The notes: generated from the sequence alone by a model not told the origin. A stretch of DNA of 51,820 nt from JADGHE01 sp035716025 (GCA_035716025.1 DASTKH010000035.1:1-51820); one strand, 5' to 3'. Shown: positions 9,448-19,113, counted from the first letter of the stretch. Numbers and translations: made by a program.

Positions 9448-10947
9448 ATGTTTCCGAAGCCCGAACCCGCGCTCGCGCCCAACACGCTTGCTTACGAGGC
9501 CCGCCCGATGGTGAAGCCGACGGGCTTTCGCGAATATGACGCGCGCTGGCTGTTCGAGAAGGAGATCAACCTCATGGGCGTGCAGGCGCTCGGCATGGGC
9601 CTCGGCACGCTCATTCACCGCATGGGGGCGAAGCCCGAAATCGTGACCGGCCACGATTTTCGCGGCTACTCGGCCTCGATCAAGATGGCGCTCGTCACCG
9701 GCCTGATGGCCGCCGGCTGCAGGGTGCACGATATCGGGCTTGCGCTGTCGCCGATGGCCTATTTCGCGCAATTCGCGCTCGATGTGCCGTGCGTCGCGAT
9801 GGTAACCGCCTCCCACAACGACAACGGCTGGACCGGCGTGAAAATGGGGGCGAACCGGCCGCTCACCTTCGGGCCCGACGAGATGACGCGGCTCAAGGAA
9901 TGCGTGCTGGCGGCGGATTTCGAGCTTCGCGGGGGCGGGTCGTATGTCTATGTCGAGAACTTCCCCGAACGCTATATCGCCGATTTGACGCGGCGCGAAC
10001 GGCTCAAGCGGCGCCTGAAGGTGGTCTGCGCCTGCGGCAACGGTACCGCCGGGGCCTTTGCCCCGCGGGTGCTCCAGGCGATTGGCTGCGAGGTCGTGCC
10101 GCTCGACTGCGCGCTCGACCACTCGTTCCCGAAATACAACCCGAACCCCGAGGACATGAAGATGCTGCACGCGATCCGCGACGCGGTGCGCGCGAGCCAG
10201 GCGGATCTCGGCCTCGGATTCGACGGCGACGGCGACCGCTGCGGCGTGGTGGACGATACGGGCGAAGAAATCTTTGCCGACAAGGTGGGCGTGATGCTGG
10301 CGCGCGACATGTCCAGCTTGCATCCCGGCGCGACCTTCGTGGTCGACGTGAAGTCGACCGGGCTGTTCATGACCGATCCGGTTCTCGCCCAGAACGGCGC
10401 CAAGACCGACTACTGGAAGACCGGCCACTCTTACATGAAGCGCCGCGTCCACGAGACCGGTGCACTCGCGGGATTCGAGAAGTCGGGCCACTTCTTCTTC
10501 AATCCGCCGTTCGGGCGCGGCTACGACGACGGGCTCGTCTCCGCGATCGCCGTCTGCGAGATGCTCGACCGCAACCCCAACGCCAAGCTTTCCGAGTTGA
10601 GGAGCGCGCTGCCAAGGACCTGGCAGTCCCCGACGATGGCGCCGCACTGCGCCGACGAGGTGAAGTACGACGTGGTGGAGCGGGTGGTGACACATTTCGA
10701 GGAAGCCAAGCGAAATGGCCGCCCCGTCGCCGGCCAGGCGATCCGCGACCTCGTCACGGTCAACGGCGTGCGGGTGACGGTCGAGGACGGCACGTGGGGG
10801 CTCGTGCGCGCCTCTTCCAACAAGCCCGAGCTTGTCGTGGTGGTGGAAAGCCCGGTGTCGGAGGCGCGCATGCGCGAGATGTTCAAGGCCGTCGACGCGG
10901 TGCTGCGCGAAAACCCGGAAGTCGGCGCCTACAACCAGACGCTCTGA
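9448..10947 (+). CDS. phosphomannomutase/phosphoglucomutase
   Basis: A 499-residue alpha-D-phosphohexomutase that interconverts hexose 1- and 6-phosphates, feeding LPS and exopolysaccharide precursors in the cytoplasm. The active-site phosphoserine is S122 in TASHN, the metal-binding loop reads DGDGDR near residue 262, and the sugar-binding loop is GFEKSGHFFF. A C-terminal domain IV phosphate-binding region (VRASSNKPELVVVVE) is present. The start ATG has AGGTG seven bases upstream. Similar proteins are called ManB, ExoC, NoeK or AlgC; I cannot separate mannose from glucose preference, so I give no symbol. The carbonic anhydrase gene follows 31 nt downstream. Confidence 0.92.
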   Translation: MFPKPEPALAPNTLAYEARPMVKPTGFREYDARWLFEKEINLMGVQALGMGLGTLIHRMGAKPEIVTGHDFRGYSASIKMALVTGLMAAGCRVHDIGLALSPMAYFAQFALDVPCVAMVTASHNDNGWTGVKMGANRPLTFGPDEMTRLKECVLAADFELRGGGSYVYVENFPERYIADLTRRERLKRRLKVVCACGNGTAGAFAPRVLQAIGCEVVPLDCALDHSFPKYNPNPEDMKMLHAIRDAVRASQADLGLGFDGDGDRCGVVDDTGEEIFADKVGVMLARDMSSLHPGATFVVDVKSTGLFMTDPVLAQNGAKTDYWKTGHSYMKRRVHETGALAGFEKSGHFFFNPPFGRGYDDGLVSAIAVCEMLDRNPNAKLSELRSALPRTWQSPTMAPHCADEVKYDVVERVVTHFEEAKRNGRPVAGQAIRDLVTVNGVRVTVEDGTWGLVRASSNKPELVVVVESPVSEARMREMFKAVDAVLRENPEVGAYNQTL

Positions 10948-10978
10948 CGCCGCGCCACGGAAGCCCCTCCCTCGCACC

Positions 10979-11611
10979 ATGCTGGACCACCTGAAAGCCA
11001 ACAATCGCGCCTGGGCCGAGCGAAAGGTGGCGGCCGACGCCGATTTCTTCCGCCGCCTCGTCGGACAGCAGGCGCCCGAATATCTCTGGATCGGCTGCTC
11101 CGACAGCCGGGTGCCGGCGAACGAGATCGTCGGCCTCGCGCCGGGGGAGCTGTTCGTCCACCGCAACGTCGCCAATCTCGCGCCGCCGCAGGACGCCAAC
11201 TATCTTTCCGTCCTGCAATATGCGGTCGAAGTCTTGAAGGTCAGGCACATCCTGGTGGTCGGCCACTACGGCTGCGGCGGCGTCGCCGCGGCCGTCGACG
11301 GGAAGCGGCGCGGCCTCGTGGATCACTGGCTGCATCCCATCCGCGAGGTCTATCATGCGCATCGCGCCGAACTCGAGGCGATCGCGGACGAACGCGCGCG
11401 GCTCGACCGGTTGTGCGAGCTCAATGTCGTGCGCCAAGTTCGGAACGTCGCTTCGGACGTCTTCGTGCAGGAGGCCTGGGCGCGCGGCCAGGATGTCCAT
11501 GTGCACGGATGGGTTTATTCGCTCGCGAACGGGCTCGTGCGCGACCTCAACGTGACGGTCGGCCGCCCGACCGAGGCCGGCACTCGGCCGTTCAGTCCTT
11601 CTCTTCCCTGA
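10979..11611 (+). CDS. beta-class carbonic anhydrase
   Basis: A 210-residue enzyme that hydrates CO2 to bicarbonate. The beta-class zinc ligands are visible: cysteine in CSDSRVPAN, then histidine and cysteine in GHYGCGG, together with the Asp-Arg dyad in CSDSR. The length and the motif HRNVANL are typical of the Can/CynT group. The ATG at 10979 was chosen because the first conserved residues (LDHLKANNRAWAE) follow immediately; the upstream frame overlaps the previous gene. It is probably co-transcribed with the phosphohexomutase gene. Its 3' end overlaps the convergent prephenate dehydratase gene by 20 bp. Confidence 0.93.
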   Translation: MLDHLKANNRAWAERKVAADADFFRRLVGQQAPEYLWIGCSDSRVPANEIVGLAPGELFVHRNVANLAPPQDANYLSVLQYAVEVLKVRHILVVGHYGCGGVAAAVDGKRRGLVDHWLHPIREVYHAHRAELEAIADERARLDRLCELNVVRQVRNVASDVFVQEAWARGQDVHVHGWVYSLANGLVRDLNVTVGRPTEAGTRPFSPSLP

Positions 11612-12452
11612 AGGTCGCGCGGAACGGGTGCGCAGGATAGACGCCGAGGATCCGCAGTTCCTTCGAGAAGAATTGCAGCTCCTCGAGCGCGAAGGCCAAC
11701 CCCCGGTCCTCCGGATGGCCCTCGACGTCGGCATAGAACTGCGTGGCGAAGAAGTTGCCCTCCACCATGTAGCTTTCAAGCTTCGTCATGTTGATGCCGT
11801 TGGTGGCGAAGCCGCCGAGCGCCTTGTAGAGCGCCGCCGGAACGTTGCGCACCCGGAACACGAAGGTGGTGATCATCGGCGCGCCGTTGCGCGGCGCCCA
11901 TTTCTTGTCCTTCGCGAGGATGACGAAGCGCGTGGTGTTGTGATCCTCGTCCTCGACATTCTCGGCGAGGATTTCGAGCCCGTAGATCGCGGCGGCAAGG
12001 CGCGGGGCGAGCGCGGCGCGCGTCGGGTCGCCGGCTTCCGCGACGTGACGGGCGGCCCCTGCGGTGTCGCCCGAGATGGCGGCGGCAAAGCCGTGCTCCC
12101 GGATGAAACGGCGGCACTGACCGAGCGCATGGATATGACTCTCCACCGTCCGGATGCTCTTCAGGCTCGCCCCCTTGGGGGCCATGAGCTGAAAGTGGAC
12201 CGGCAGGAAGTGTTCGCCGACGATGTGAAGGTCCGCGCGCGGCAGCAGGTGGTGGATGTCGGCGACGCGCCCGGCGATCGAGTTCTCGATCGGGATCATG
12301 CCGAGCGCGGCCTCTCCGGAGGTCACGGCCGCGAGCGCGTCCTCGAAGGTCGCGCAGGGCAGCGGCTCATGGTCGGGATGAACCTCCTCGCAGGCAATGT
12401 GGGAATTCGCGCCGGGTTCCCCCTGGAACGCGATTTTCGGACGTTGGCTCAT
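11592..12452 (-). CDS. pheA: prephenate dehydratase
   Basis: Converts prephenate to phenylpyruvate, the committed step to phenylalanine. The 286-residue protein has the monofunctional architecture: a catalytic PDT domain beginning IAFQGEPGANSH with MIPIENSIAGRV and the essential TTRF motif near residue 178, then a C-terminal ACT domain for phenylalanine feedback. The regulatory GALYKAL-like region reads VPAALYKALGGF and the ESR-like motif reads LESYMVEG. No chorismate mutase domain is attached; that activity is encoded at 35 kb. It lies 31 bp behind kdsB, in the same direction, so the two probably form an operon, and it overlaps the 3' end of the carbonic anhydrase gene. Confidence 0.95.
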   Translation of the reverse strand: MSQRPKIAFQGEPGANSHIACEEVHPDHEPLPCATFEDALAAVTSGEAALGMIPIENSIAGRVADIHHLLPRADLHIVGEHFLPVHFQLMAPKGASLKSIRTVESHIHALGQCRRFIREHGFAAAISGDTAGAARHVAEAGDPTRAALAPRLAAAIYGLEILAENVEDEDHNTTRFVILAKDKKWAPRNGAPMITTFVFRVRNVPAALYKALGGFATNGINMTKLESYMVEGNFFATQFYADVEGHPEDRGLAFALEELQFFSKELRILGVYPAHPFRATFREEKD

Positions 12453-12483
12453 GCGCTTGCGGTAGGCGGGCGGGCGCGTGAAG

Positions 12484-13221
12484 TCAACCTTCGAGGCGCG
12501 CGCGCGCCCGTTCGAGGTCGGCCGGCGTGTTCACGTCGAGCAGATCGGAGCCGACAAGTGCGATGTCGATGCGCAAACCTGCTTCGAGCGCCCGCAATTG
12601 TTCGAGCCGCTCGCGCCGCTCGAGCGGGGACGGCGGCAGCCGCACGAAACGTTCGAGGGCGGCGCGGCGGTAGGCATAAAGCCCGGCATGGGCGTAGAGC
12701 GGCCCCTCGCCCCACGGGGCGGTCGCCCGCGTGAAGTAGAGCGCGCGCAGCCGGGCTGGGCCGACCGGGGTGCCGACCGCCTTGACGACGTTGGGGTCGT
12801 CCCGGTCCTCGGGCCGCAGGATCTCTCCCGCAATGGTGCCGATATCGACCGCGGGGTCGTCGAGCAGCGCGAGCGCGGCGCGGAGGTCGTCCGGGTTCTG
12901 TGTCGGCCGGTCGCCCTGGACATTGAGGATGATCCCGGCCCGCCGCTCCGAATCCACGATGTCGGCGGCTTCGTGCACGCGGTCGGAGCCGCTCGCATGG
13001 TCGGCGCGCGTCAGCACCGCGCGGCCCCCCGCCTTCTCGACCGCCGTCGCGATCGCCCCGGAGTCGGTCGCCACGACCACAGGGCCCACCTGCGCCGCCA
13101 CGGCTCGCCGCACGACGTGGACGATCATCGGCTCGCCCGCGAGATCGATGAGCGGCTTGCCGGGGAGCCGACTTGCGCCCATGCGGGCCGGGATAATGAC
13201 GAGGACGTCGGAGCGCGCCAT
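12484..13221 (-). CDS. kdsB: 3-deoxy-manno-octulosonate cytidylyltransferase
   Basis: Activates Kdo as CMP-Kdo for lipopolysaccharide inner-core synthesis. The 245-residue protein opens with the nucleotide-binding loop IIPARMGASRLPGKPL, followed by MIVHVVRRA, VVATDSGAI and HASGSDRVHEA, all KdsB hallmarks. The magnesium-binding NVQGD motif is kept, though the next residue is Arg where Glu or Leu is more usual. The C-terminal half contains YAHAGLYAYRR and the LEQLRALE stretch that separate KdsB from NeuA-type enzymes. It is first in a likely kdsB-pheA operon and divergent from the cytochrome c gene (160-bp gap). Confidence 0.95.
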   Translation of the reverse strand: MARSDVLVIIPARMGASRLPGKPLIDLAGEPMIVHVVRRAVAAQVGPVVVATDSGAIATAVEKAGGRAVLTRADHASGSDRVHEAADIVDSERRAGIILNVQGDRPTQNPDDLRAALALLDDPAVDIGTIAGEILRPEDRDDPNVVKAVGTPVGPARLRALYFTRATAPWGEGPLYAHAGLYAYRRAALERFVRLPPSPLERRERLEQLRALEAGLRIDIALVGSDLLDVNTPADLERARARLEG

Positions 13222-13381
13222 GGCCGGGTCTCGCCGCCGGGCTTGAGGCGATGGACGAAATTCCCGTCGGCCTGCCGCTTATACGGGTTGCCAGAGGCGC
13301 CGCAAACCGGCTATCAGTCCGCCGCCTGCCTCATGCGCCCGCATGGCTGTTTCCTGAACCCGCTGTCCGGAGCCGCCGTCG

Positions 13382-14002
13382 ATGGATTCCTTTGAACTCA
13401 ACAAAGTGCTCGGCGCGGTGTTGTTCACCTGCCTCGTCACCCTGGCCCTCAACATCACCGCCGGCGCCGTGTTCTCGCCCGCCAAGCCGGAGAAACCGGG
13501 CTACGAGATCGCCGTGCCGGAGGAGCACGCCGCAAAAGAGCCGGCCGCACCCGCCGAAGCCGAGAAGCCGATCGCCGCGCTCCTCGCAAGCGCCGACCCC
13601 AAAGCCGGGCAGAACGCGGTCAAGAAGTGCATGACCTGCCACACTTTCGGCAAGGGCGAACCGAACCGCGTCGGCCCCAACCTCTACGGGGTGGTCGGCC
13701 GCGACAAGGCCGGGCATGAGGGGTTCGCGTATTCGGATGCCCTCAAGAGCAAAGGCGGCAAGTGGACCTTCGAGGACCTGAACGCCTTCATCTTGGACCC
13801 GAAGGGCTTTGCTCCCGGGACGAAGATGTCCTATGCGGGCGACAAGCGCGCGAGCGACCGCGCCAACATCATCGCGTTCCTGAACCAGAACTCCGACAGC
13901 CCGCTGCCGCTGCCGAAAGTCGCGGAAGCGCCCGCGCAGGAAGGGCAGGCACAAGGCCAGGGCCAGGGCGCGCAGCCGTCCGCGCCCGCGAAGGCGCAGT
14001 AG
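13382..14002 (+). CDS. membrane-anchored class I cytochrome c (CycM/c552-like)
   Basis: A 206-residue protein with an uncleaved N-terminal membrane anchor (about residues 9-31, LGAVLFTCLVTLALNI), a charged Ala/Glu/Pro linker, and one class I cytochrome c domain facing the periplasm. The haem-binding site is CMTCH near residue 83 and the distal ligand is the Met in GTKMSY near residue 150. The NRVGPNLYGVVGR and GFAYSDALK segments are typical of mitochondrial-type cytochromes. Such CycM proteins carry electrons from the bc1 complex to the aa3 oxidase. The tail is an unusual Gln/Gly/Ala-rich low-complexity stretch. It is divergent from kdsB. Confidence 0.9.
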   Translation: MDSFELNKVLGAVLFTCLVTLALNITAGAVFSPAKPEKPGYEIAVPEEHAAKEPAAPAEAEKPIAALLASADPKAGQNAVKKCMTCHTFGKGEPNRVGPNLYGVVGRDKAGHEGFAYSDALKSKGGKWTFEDLNAFILDPKGFAPGTKMSYAGDKRASDRANIIAFLNQNSDSPLPLPKVAEAPAQEGQAQGQGQGAQPSAPAKAQ

Positions 14003-14163
14003 CCTCGACGGAGTTCGTCCGCGGCGCGCTTGGCGGCAAGTTGAAGCACGGCGGCCGTCGAGCGGGCGGCTGCTGGCGCATGACCGAAAAACCGTCATAA
14101 TTGGGTGGCGACGGTTTGCCGATTTGCGCGTTGTCTCCCGAACGCGATAAGGACGTGCGCGTG

Positions 14164-16089
14164 ATGACTTGGCTTTTCCGCCTCGCCGCGATCGCCATCG
14201 CGGCCGGCGCCGCTCTGAGCACGGCCAATCCGCAATCCGCTGCACCGGAGTGGCGGCATGCGGCCTCGCTGTTCGGGAGCATCAAATATCCCGCCGATTT
14301 CAAGCATTTCGATTACGTGAACCCGCACGCCCCCAAGGGCGGTACGGTCCGGCTTTCCGCCCTTGGCACGTTCGACAACCTCAACGCGGTGGTCGCGGGC
14401 GTGAAAGGCTCGCTTGCGGCCGGCCTCGACCTCACCTCCGAGACCCTGATGACCGCCTCGCTCGACGAGGTGTCGACCGAATATGGGCTTATCGCCGAAA
14501 GCCTGCGTTATCCGCCGGACTTTTCCTCCGTTACCTACCGGCTGCGCCCGCAGGCCAAGTGGCACGACGGCAAGCCCATCACCCCTGAGGACGTGATCTA
14601 TTCGCTCGACGTGTTCAAGGCGAACAGCCCGATGTTCGCCGCCTATTACCGGCATGTCGTGAAGGCCGAGAAGACGGGCGAGCGCGAGGTGACCTTCACG
14701 TTCGACGCCCCGGGAAACCGCGAACTGCCGCAGATCGTGGGACAGCTCACGATCCTGCCGAAGCACTGGTGGGAGGGCACCGACCGCAACGGGCGAAAGC
14801 GCGACGTCACGGCGACCACGCTCGAGCCGCCTCTCGGCTCGGGCCCCTACCGCATCAAGAGCTTCGAGCCCGGCCGCAACATCGTCTATGAGCGGGTGCC
14901 GGATTATTGGGGCAAGGATCTGGCGGTGAATGTCGGCCGCGACAATTTCGACCAGGTCCGTTACGAGTATTTCCGCGACCCGACGGTGGCGCTCGAAGCC
15001 TTCAAGGCCGACCAGATCGATTTTCGCACGGAAAGCAGCGCCAAGGCCTGGGCGACCGCCTATGATTTTCCGGCCGTGCGCGACAAGCGCGTCGCGCTGG
15101 AAGAGTTTCCCGTCCGCAATGTGGGGCGGATGCAGGGCTTCGTGTTCAATACGCGGCGCGACAAATTCAAGGATCCGCGCGTGCGCCAGGCGTTCAATTA
15201 CGCCTTCGATTTCGAGGAAATGAACAAGCAGATGTTCTACGGCCAGTACCGGCGCATCGACAGCTATTTCGAGGGCACCGAGCTGGCCTGGAACTGGCGG
15301 CCGAACGGTGAAGGGTCCGGGGAGGCCGCGGCCTTTACGGCCCCGCCCGCGGCCGAGGACGGATTGCCGCAGGGGCTCGAGCGCGAGATCCTCGAAGCGG
15401 TGCGCGACAAGGTTCCCGCCGAGGTCTTCACCACGCCGTTCAAGAACCCGGTGGGCGGTAACCCGCAGGCAACGCGCAGCAACCTGCGCGAGGCGCTGCG
15501 TCTCATGCGCGAGGCCGGCTGGATCGTCCGCGACCACAAGCTCGTGAACGCCAAGACGGGCGAGCCGTTCACGGTCGAATTCCTCGACAACGATCCCAAC
15601 AGCGAGCGGCTCAACCTGTTCTACAAGCCCTCGCTCGAACGACTCGGCATCACCGTGACGGTGCGGACCGTCGACGATTCGCAGTACGAGAACCGGCTGC
15701 GCAACTGGGATTTCGACATCATCACGGCGGTGTGGCCGGAGTCGCTCTCGCCCGGCAACGAACAGCGCGACTACTGGAGTTCGGCGGCCGCCGACCGGCC
15801 GGGCTCGCGCAACTATGCGGGCATCCGCAACCCGGCCGTCGATGCGCTGATCGAGCGCATCATCTACGCGAAGGACCGCGCCGAGCTTGTCGCCGCGACG
15901 CGGGCGCTCGATCGCGTCCTGTTATGGAATCATTACGTCGTTCCGCAGTTCACCTACGACAAGGCGCGCACCGCACGCTGGGACCGCTTCGCCCGGCCCG
16001 AGAAAATGCCGATCTACGGCATAGCGGCGTTCCCGACGATCTGGTGGTGGGACGGCACCCGCGCCGCCAAGACAGGCCGGCAACCGTGA
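14164..16089 (+). CDS. yejA1: YejA-like peptide ABC transporter substrate-binding protein (first copy)
   Basis: A family 5 extracellular solute-binding protein of about 641 residues. An N-terminal signal peptide (about 25 residues, MTWLFRLAAIAIAAGAAL) is followed by the YejA-type opening FGSIKYPADFKHFDYVNPHAPKGG and later the characteristic LRPQAKWHDGKPITPEDV and PLGSGPYRI stretches. It would deliver oligopeptides to the YejBEF permease from the periplasm. I chose ATG 14164; a GTG three bases earlier is possible, and AAGGA lies at 14149-14153. It is first in a five-gene operon and overlaps the next gene by four bases. Confidence 0.9.
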   Translation: MTWLFRLAAIAIAAGAALSTANPQSAAPEWRHAASLFGSIKYPADFKHFDYVNPHAPKGGTVRLSALGTFDNLNAVVAGVKGSLAAGLDLTSETLMTASLDEVSTEYGLIAESLRYPPDFSSVTYRLRPQAKWHDGKPITPEDVIYSLDVFKANSPMFAAYYRHVVKAEKTGEREVTFTFDAPGNRELPQIVGQLTILPKHWWEGTDRNGRKRDVTATTLEPPLGSGPYRIKSFEPGRNIVYERVPDYWGKDLAVNVGRDNFDQVRYEYFRDPTVALEAFKADQIDFRTESSAKAWATAYDFPAVRDKRVALEEFPVRNVGRMQGFVFNTRRDKFKDPRVRQAFNYAFDFEEMNKQMFYGQYRRIDSYFEGTELAWNWRPNGEGSGEAAAFTAPPAAEDGLPQGLEREILEAVRDKVPAEVFTTPFKNPVGGNPQATRSNLREALRLMREAGWIVRDHKLVNAKTGEPFTVEFLDNDPNSERLNLFYKPSLERLGITVTVRTVDDSQYENRLRNWDFDIITAVWPESLSPGNEQRDYWSSAAADRPGSRNYAGIRNPAVDALIERIIYAKDRAELVAATRALDRVLLWNHYVVPQFTYDKARTARWDRFARPEKMPIYGIAAFPTIWWWDGTRAAKTGRQP

Positions 16090-17981
16090 CGGCGCCGCTT
16101 CCTCCCGTTTCCCGTCGCGCGGTGATTTCGGGGGGTGCGGCGTGCGCGGCCGCGCTTTTCGCCCTCCCGCGCGGCCCTACCCCGGCGGCGGCGAGCGCGG
16201 AGCAGGAGGAGGTCGAGCGGCACGGTCTTTCGGCATTCGGGGATCTGAAATACCCTGCGGATTTTGCCCATTTCGACTATGTCAACCCGAACGCCCCGAA
16301 AGGCGGGGTGTTTTCGCAAATCGGCCCGAGCCGGGCCTATAATCAGTCGTTTCTCACATTCAATTCGCTCAACAGTTTCATTCTCAAGGGAGACGGCGCG
16401 CAGGGCATGCAGCTCACCTTCGCCACCCTGATGGCGCGCGCGCTCGACGAACCCGACGCCGTTTACGGCTATGCAGCGCGCGCGGTCCGGGTCTCGGCCG
16501 ACGGGACGCTCTACCGCTTCCTCCTGCGCCCCGAGGCGCGCTTTCATGACGGCACGCCGCTGACCGCGCAGGATGCGGCCTTCTCGCTGAACGTCCTCAA
16601 GGAGAAGGGCCACCCGATCATCGCGCAGATGCTGCGCGACATGGAAGGCGCGGAAGCGGAGGACGCGGCGACCCTCGCGGTACGCTTCGCGCCTTCGCGC
16701 GCGCGCGATGTGCCGCTGTTCGCCGCGACCTTGCCGATCTTTTCACGCGCCTATTATGCCAACCGGCCGTTCGACGAGACGACGCTCGACGTGCCTCTCG
16801 GCTCCGGCGTCTACAAGGTCGGCCGCTTCGAGCCCAACCGCTATATCGAGTTCGTGCGGGTGAAGGACTGGTGGGGCGCCGCCTTGCCGGTGATGCGCGG
16901 CCAGTTCAATTTCGAGACCGTGCGGTTCGAATATTTCCGGGACCGGGAGGTGGGATTCGAGGCGTTCACCGCCAAGGCCTATCTGTTCCGGGAAGAGTTC
17001 ACCTCCCGCGTCTGGGCGACGCGCTACGACTTTCCCGCGATTCGCGACGGACGCGTGAAACGCGAGGTCCTCCCCGACGACACGCCCTCAGGCGCGCAGG
17101 GCTGGTTCATCAACACGCGGCGGGAGAAGTTCAAAGACCCCCGCGTCCGGGAGGCTCTGATCGACGCCTTCGACTTCGAATGGACCAACAAGAACATCAT
17201 GTACGGGTCTTACGAGCGCACCCATTCGGTCTTTCAGAACTCCGACATGATGGCGAAGGGCAGGCCGGGCCCCGAGGAGCTTGCCCTGCTCGAACCGTTC
17301 CGCGGCCGAGTGCCGGACGACGTGTTCGGCGAACCGTTCGTTCCGCCGGTCAGCGACGGCTCGGGCCAGGACCGCCGTCTGCTGCGGCGCGCGAGCCAGT
17401 TGCTGCGGGAGGCCGGCTGGACGATCAAAGACGGCCGGCGGGTGAACGAGAAGGGCGAGCAATTGTCGGTCGAATTCCTGATCGACGAGCCGACGTTCGA
17501 GCCGCACCATATGCCTTTCATCAAGAACCTCGGCACGCTCGGCATCCACGCGACGCTGCGGCTCGTCGATCCGGTACAGTTCCGGCGGCGCGTCGATGGC
17601 TTCGATTTCGACCTCACGGTCGAACGCTTCACCTTTTCGACCACGCCGGGGGACGCCCTGCGCGGCTATTTCTCCTCGCGGGCGGCGTCGACGCCCGGCT
17701 CGCAAAATCTCGCCGGCATTGCCGACCCGGCCGTCGACCGCTTGATCGAAGCGATCGTCGGTGCGAAGAGCCGTGCGGAACTCGTGGTGGCGTGCCGGGC
17801 GCTCGACCGGGTGATCCGCGCCGGGCGCTATTGGATCCCCCATTGGTACAAGGCGAGCCACTGGATCGCCTATTGGGACGTCTACCACCGGCCGCCCGTG
17901 AAGCCGCGCTTCGCGCGCGGCGTTCTTGAGACATGGTGGTACGATCCGGCCAAAGCTGCAAAGCTCGAACGGGCCGGATAA
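16086..17981 (+). CDS. yejA2: YejA-like peptide ABC transporter substrate-binding protein (second copy)
   Basis: A second family 5 solute-binding protein (631 aa), clearly related to the preceding one: both contain the LKYPADFAHFDYVNPNAPKGG-like opening, the PLGSGVYKVGRFEPNRY-like segment and FVFNTRR/FINTRREKFKDPRVR. The N-terminus (PPVSRRAVISGGAACAAALF) carries an Arg-Arg pair before the hydrophobic core, which suggests possible Tat export, although the canonical motif is incomplete. The GTG start at 16086 overlaps the previous stop (GTGA), which indicates translational coupling. In rhizobia the Yej system takes up host and other peptides; here it has two receptors for one permease. Confidence 0.9.
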   Translation: MTAPLPPVSRRAVISGGAACAAALFALPRGPTPAAASAEQEEVERHGLSAFGDLKYPADFAHFDYVNPNAPKGGVFSQIGPSRAYNQSFLTFNSLNSFILKGDGAQGMQLTFATLMARALDEPDAVYGYAARAVRVSADGTLYRFLLRPEARFHDGTPLTAQDAAFSLNVLKEKGHPIIAQMLRDMEGAEAEDAATLAVRFAPSRARDVPLFAATLPIFSRAYYANRPFDETTLDVPLGSGVYKVGRFEPNRYIEFVRVKDWWGAALPVMRGQFNFETVRFEYFRDREVGFEAFTAKAYLFREEFTSRVWATRYDFPAIRDGRVKREVLPDDTPSGAQGWFINTRREKFKDPRVREALIDAFDFEWTNKNIMYGSYERTHSVFQNSDMMAKGRPGPEELALLEPFRGRVPDDVFGEPFVPPVSDGSGQDRRLLRRASQLLREAGWTIKDGRRVNEKGEQLSVEFLIDEPTFEPHHMPFIKNLGTLGIHATLRLVDPVQFRRRVDGFDFDLTVERFTFSTTPGDALRGYFSSRAASTPGSQNLAGIADPAVDRLIEAIVGAKSRAELVVACRALDRVIRAGRYWIPHWYKASHWIAYWDVYHRPPVKPRFARGVLETWWYDPAKAAKLERAG

Positions 17982-18000
17982 GGCTAAAGAGGCAAAGCCC

Positions 18001-19107
18001 GTGACGGCCTACATCATCCGCCGCATCCTGTTCATGATCCCGACGCTGCTCGGAATCATGCTGGTGTCGTTCCTCGTGGTACAGTTCGCTCCCGGCGGCC
18101 CGGTGGAGCGGGTGATCGCGCGGGTGACCGGCTCGGATACCGGCGCGACCTCGCGCATTTCCGGCGGCGCCGGCGATTTCGGCGCGCGCGGCCAATTCCA
18201 GGGGCAGGCCGACGCGGTGAACTCCAAATATCGCGGGGCGCAGGGCCTCGACCCCGCCTTCATCGCCCAGCTTGAGAAGCAGTTCGGCTTCGACAAGCCG
18301 GCGCACGAGCGCTTTCTGCTCATGCTGTGGAACTATCTTCGCTTCGACTTCGGCAAGAGCTATTTCCGCGACGTGAGCGTGCTGCAGCTGATCAAGGAGA
18401 AGCTGCCCGTATCGATGTCGCTCGGCATCTGGATGACGCTTCTGAGCTATCTCATCTCGATACCGCTCGGCATCCGCAAGGCCGTGCGAGACGGCTCGCG
18501 CTTCGATATCTGGACCTCGGGCGTCATCGTCGTCGGCTATGCGATCCCCGGCTTTCTGTTCGCGATCCTTCTCATCATTCTCTTTGCCGGCGGCTCCTTT
18601 TTTGACCTGTTCCCCTTGCGCGGCCTGACCTCCGACAATTGGTGGGCTTTGCCGTGGTACGCGAAAATTCTCGATTATTTCTGGCATCTCGCCCTCCCCC
18701 TGATCTCGATGGGGATCGGCGCCTTCGCGACCATCACGCTGCTCACCAAGAACTCTTTCCTCGACGAAATCCGCAAGCAGTACGTGCTGACCGCACGCGC
18801 GAAAGGGTGCACCGAGCGCCAGGTGCTCTACGGACACGTGTTCCGCAACGCGATGCTGATCGTGGTCGCGGGCTTTCCGGGCGCGTTCGTGAGCGCGTTC
18901 TTTACCGGCTCCCTGCTCATCGAGACGATCTTTTCCCTCGATGGATTGGGCCTGCTCGGCTTCGAGAGCGTCCTCAACCGCGATTATCCGGTGGTGTTTG
19001 CGACTCTTTACATTTTCTCGATCGTCGGGCTCGTCGTCGGCCTGATCTCGGATCTCACCTACACCTGGATCGATCCCCGCATCGACTTCGAAACGCGAGA
19101 GGTCTAG
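18001..19107 (+). CDS. yejB: peptide ABC transporter permease YejB
   Basis: An inner-membrane permease of 368 residues. It begins VTAYIIRRILFMIPTLLGIMLVSF, the usual start of DppB/YejB-type subunits, and has a long periplasmic loop (about residues 40-120) containing the Gly/Ala-rich stretch typical of YejB. The cytoplasmic EAA loop that docks the ATPase reads TARAKGCTERQVLYGHVFRNAM. Six membrane segments are visible. The GTG start at 18001 was chosen because similarity begins there; a weak AGAGG lies upstream. It is 19 bp behind yejA2 and 6 bp before yejE. Confidence 0.93.
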   Translation: MTAYIIRRILFMIPTLLGIMLVSFLVVQFAPGGPVERVIARVTGSDTGATSRISGGAGDFGARGQFQGQADAVNSKYRGAQGLDPAFIAQLEKQFGFDKPAHERFLLMLWNYLRFDFGKSYFRDVSVLQLIKEKLPVSMSLGIWMTLLSYLISIPLGIRKAVRDGSRFDIWTSGVIVVGYAIPGFLFAILLIILFAGGSFFDLFPLRGLTSDNWWALPWYAKILDYFWHLALPLISMGIGAFATITLLTKNSFLDEIRKQYVLTARAKGCTERQVLYGHVFRNAMLIVVAGFPGAFVSAFFTGSLLIETIFSLDGLGLLGFESVLNRDYPVVFATLYIFSIVGLVVGLISDLTYTWIDPRIDFETREV

Positions 19108-19113
19108 GTCGCG

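Noticed and set aside
12899..12912. Arg after NVQGD in KdsB as a catalytic change
   Set aside because: The metal-binding Asp is retained and the following residue varies between families, so I see no reason to doubt activity.
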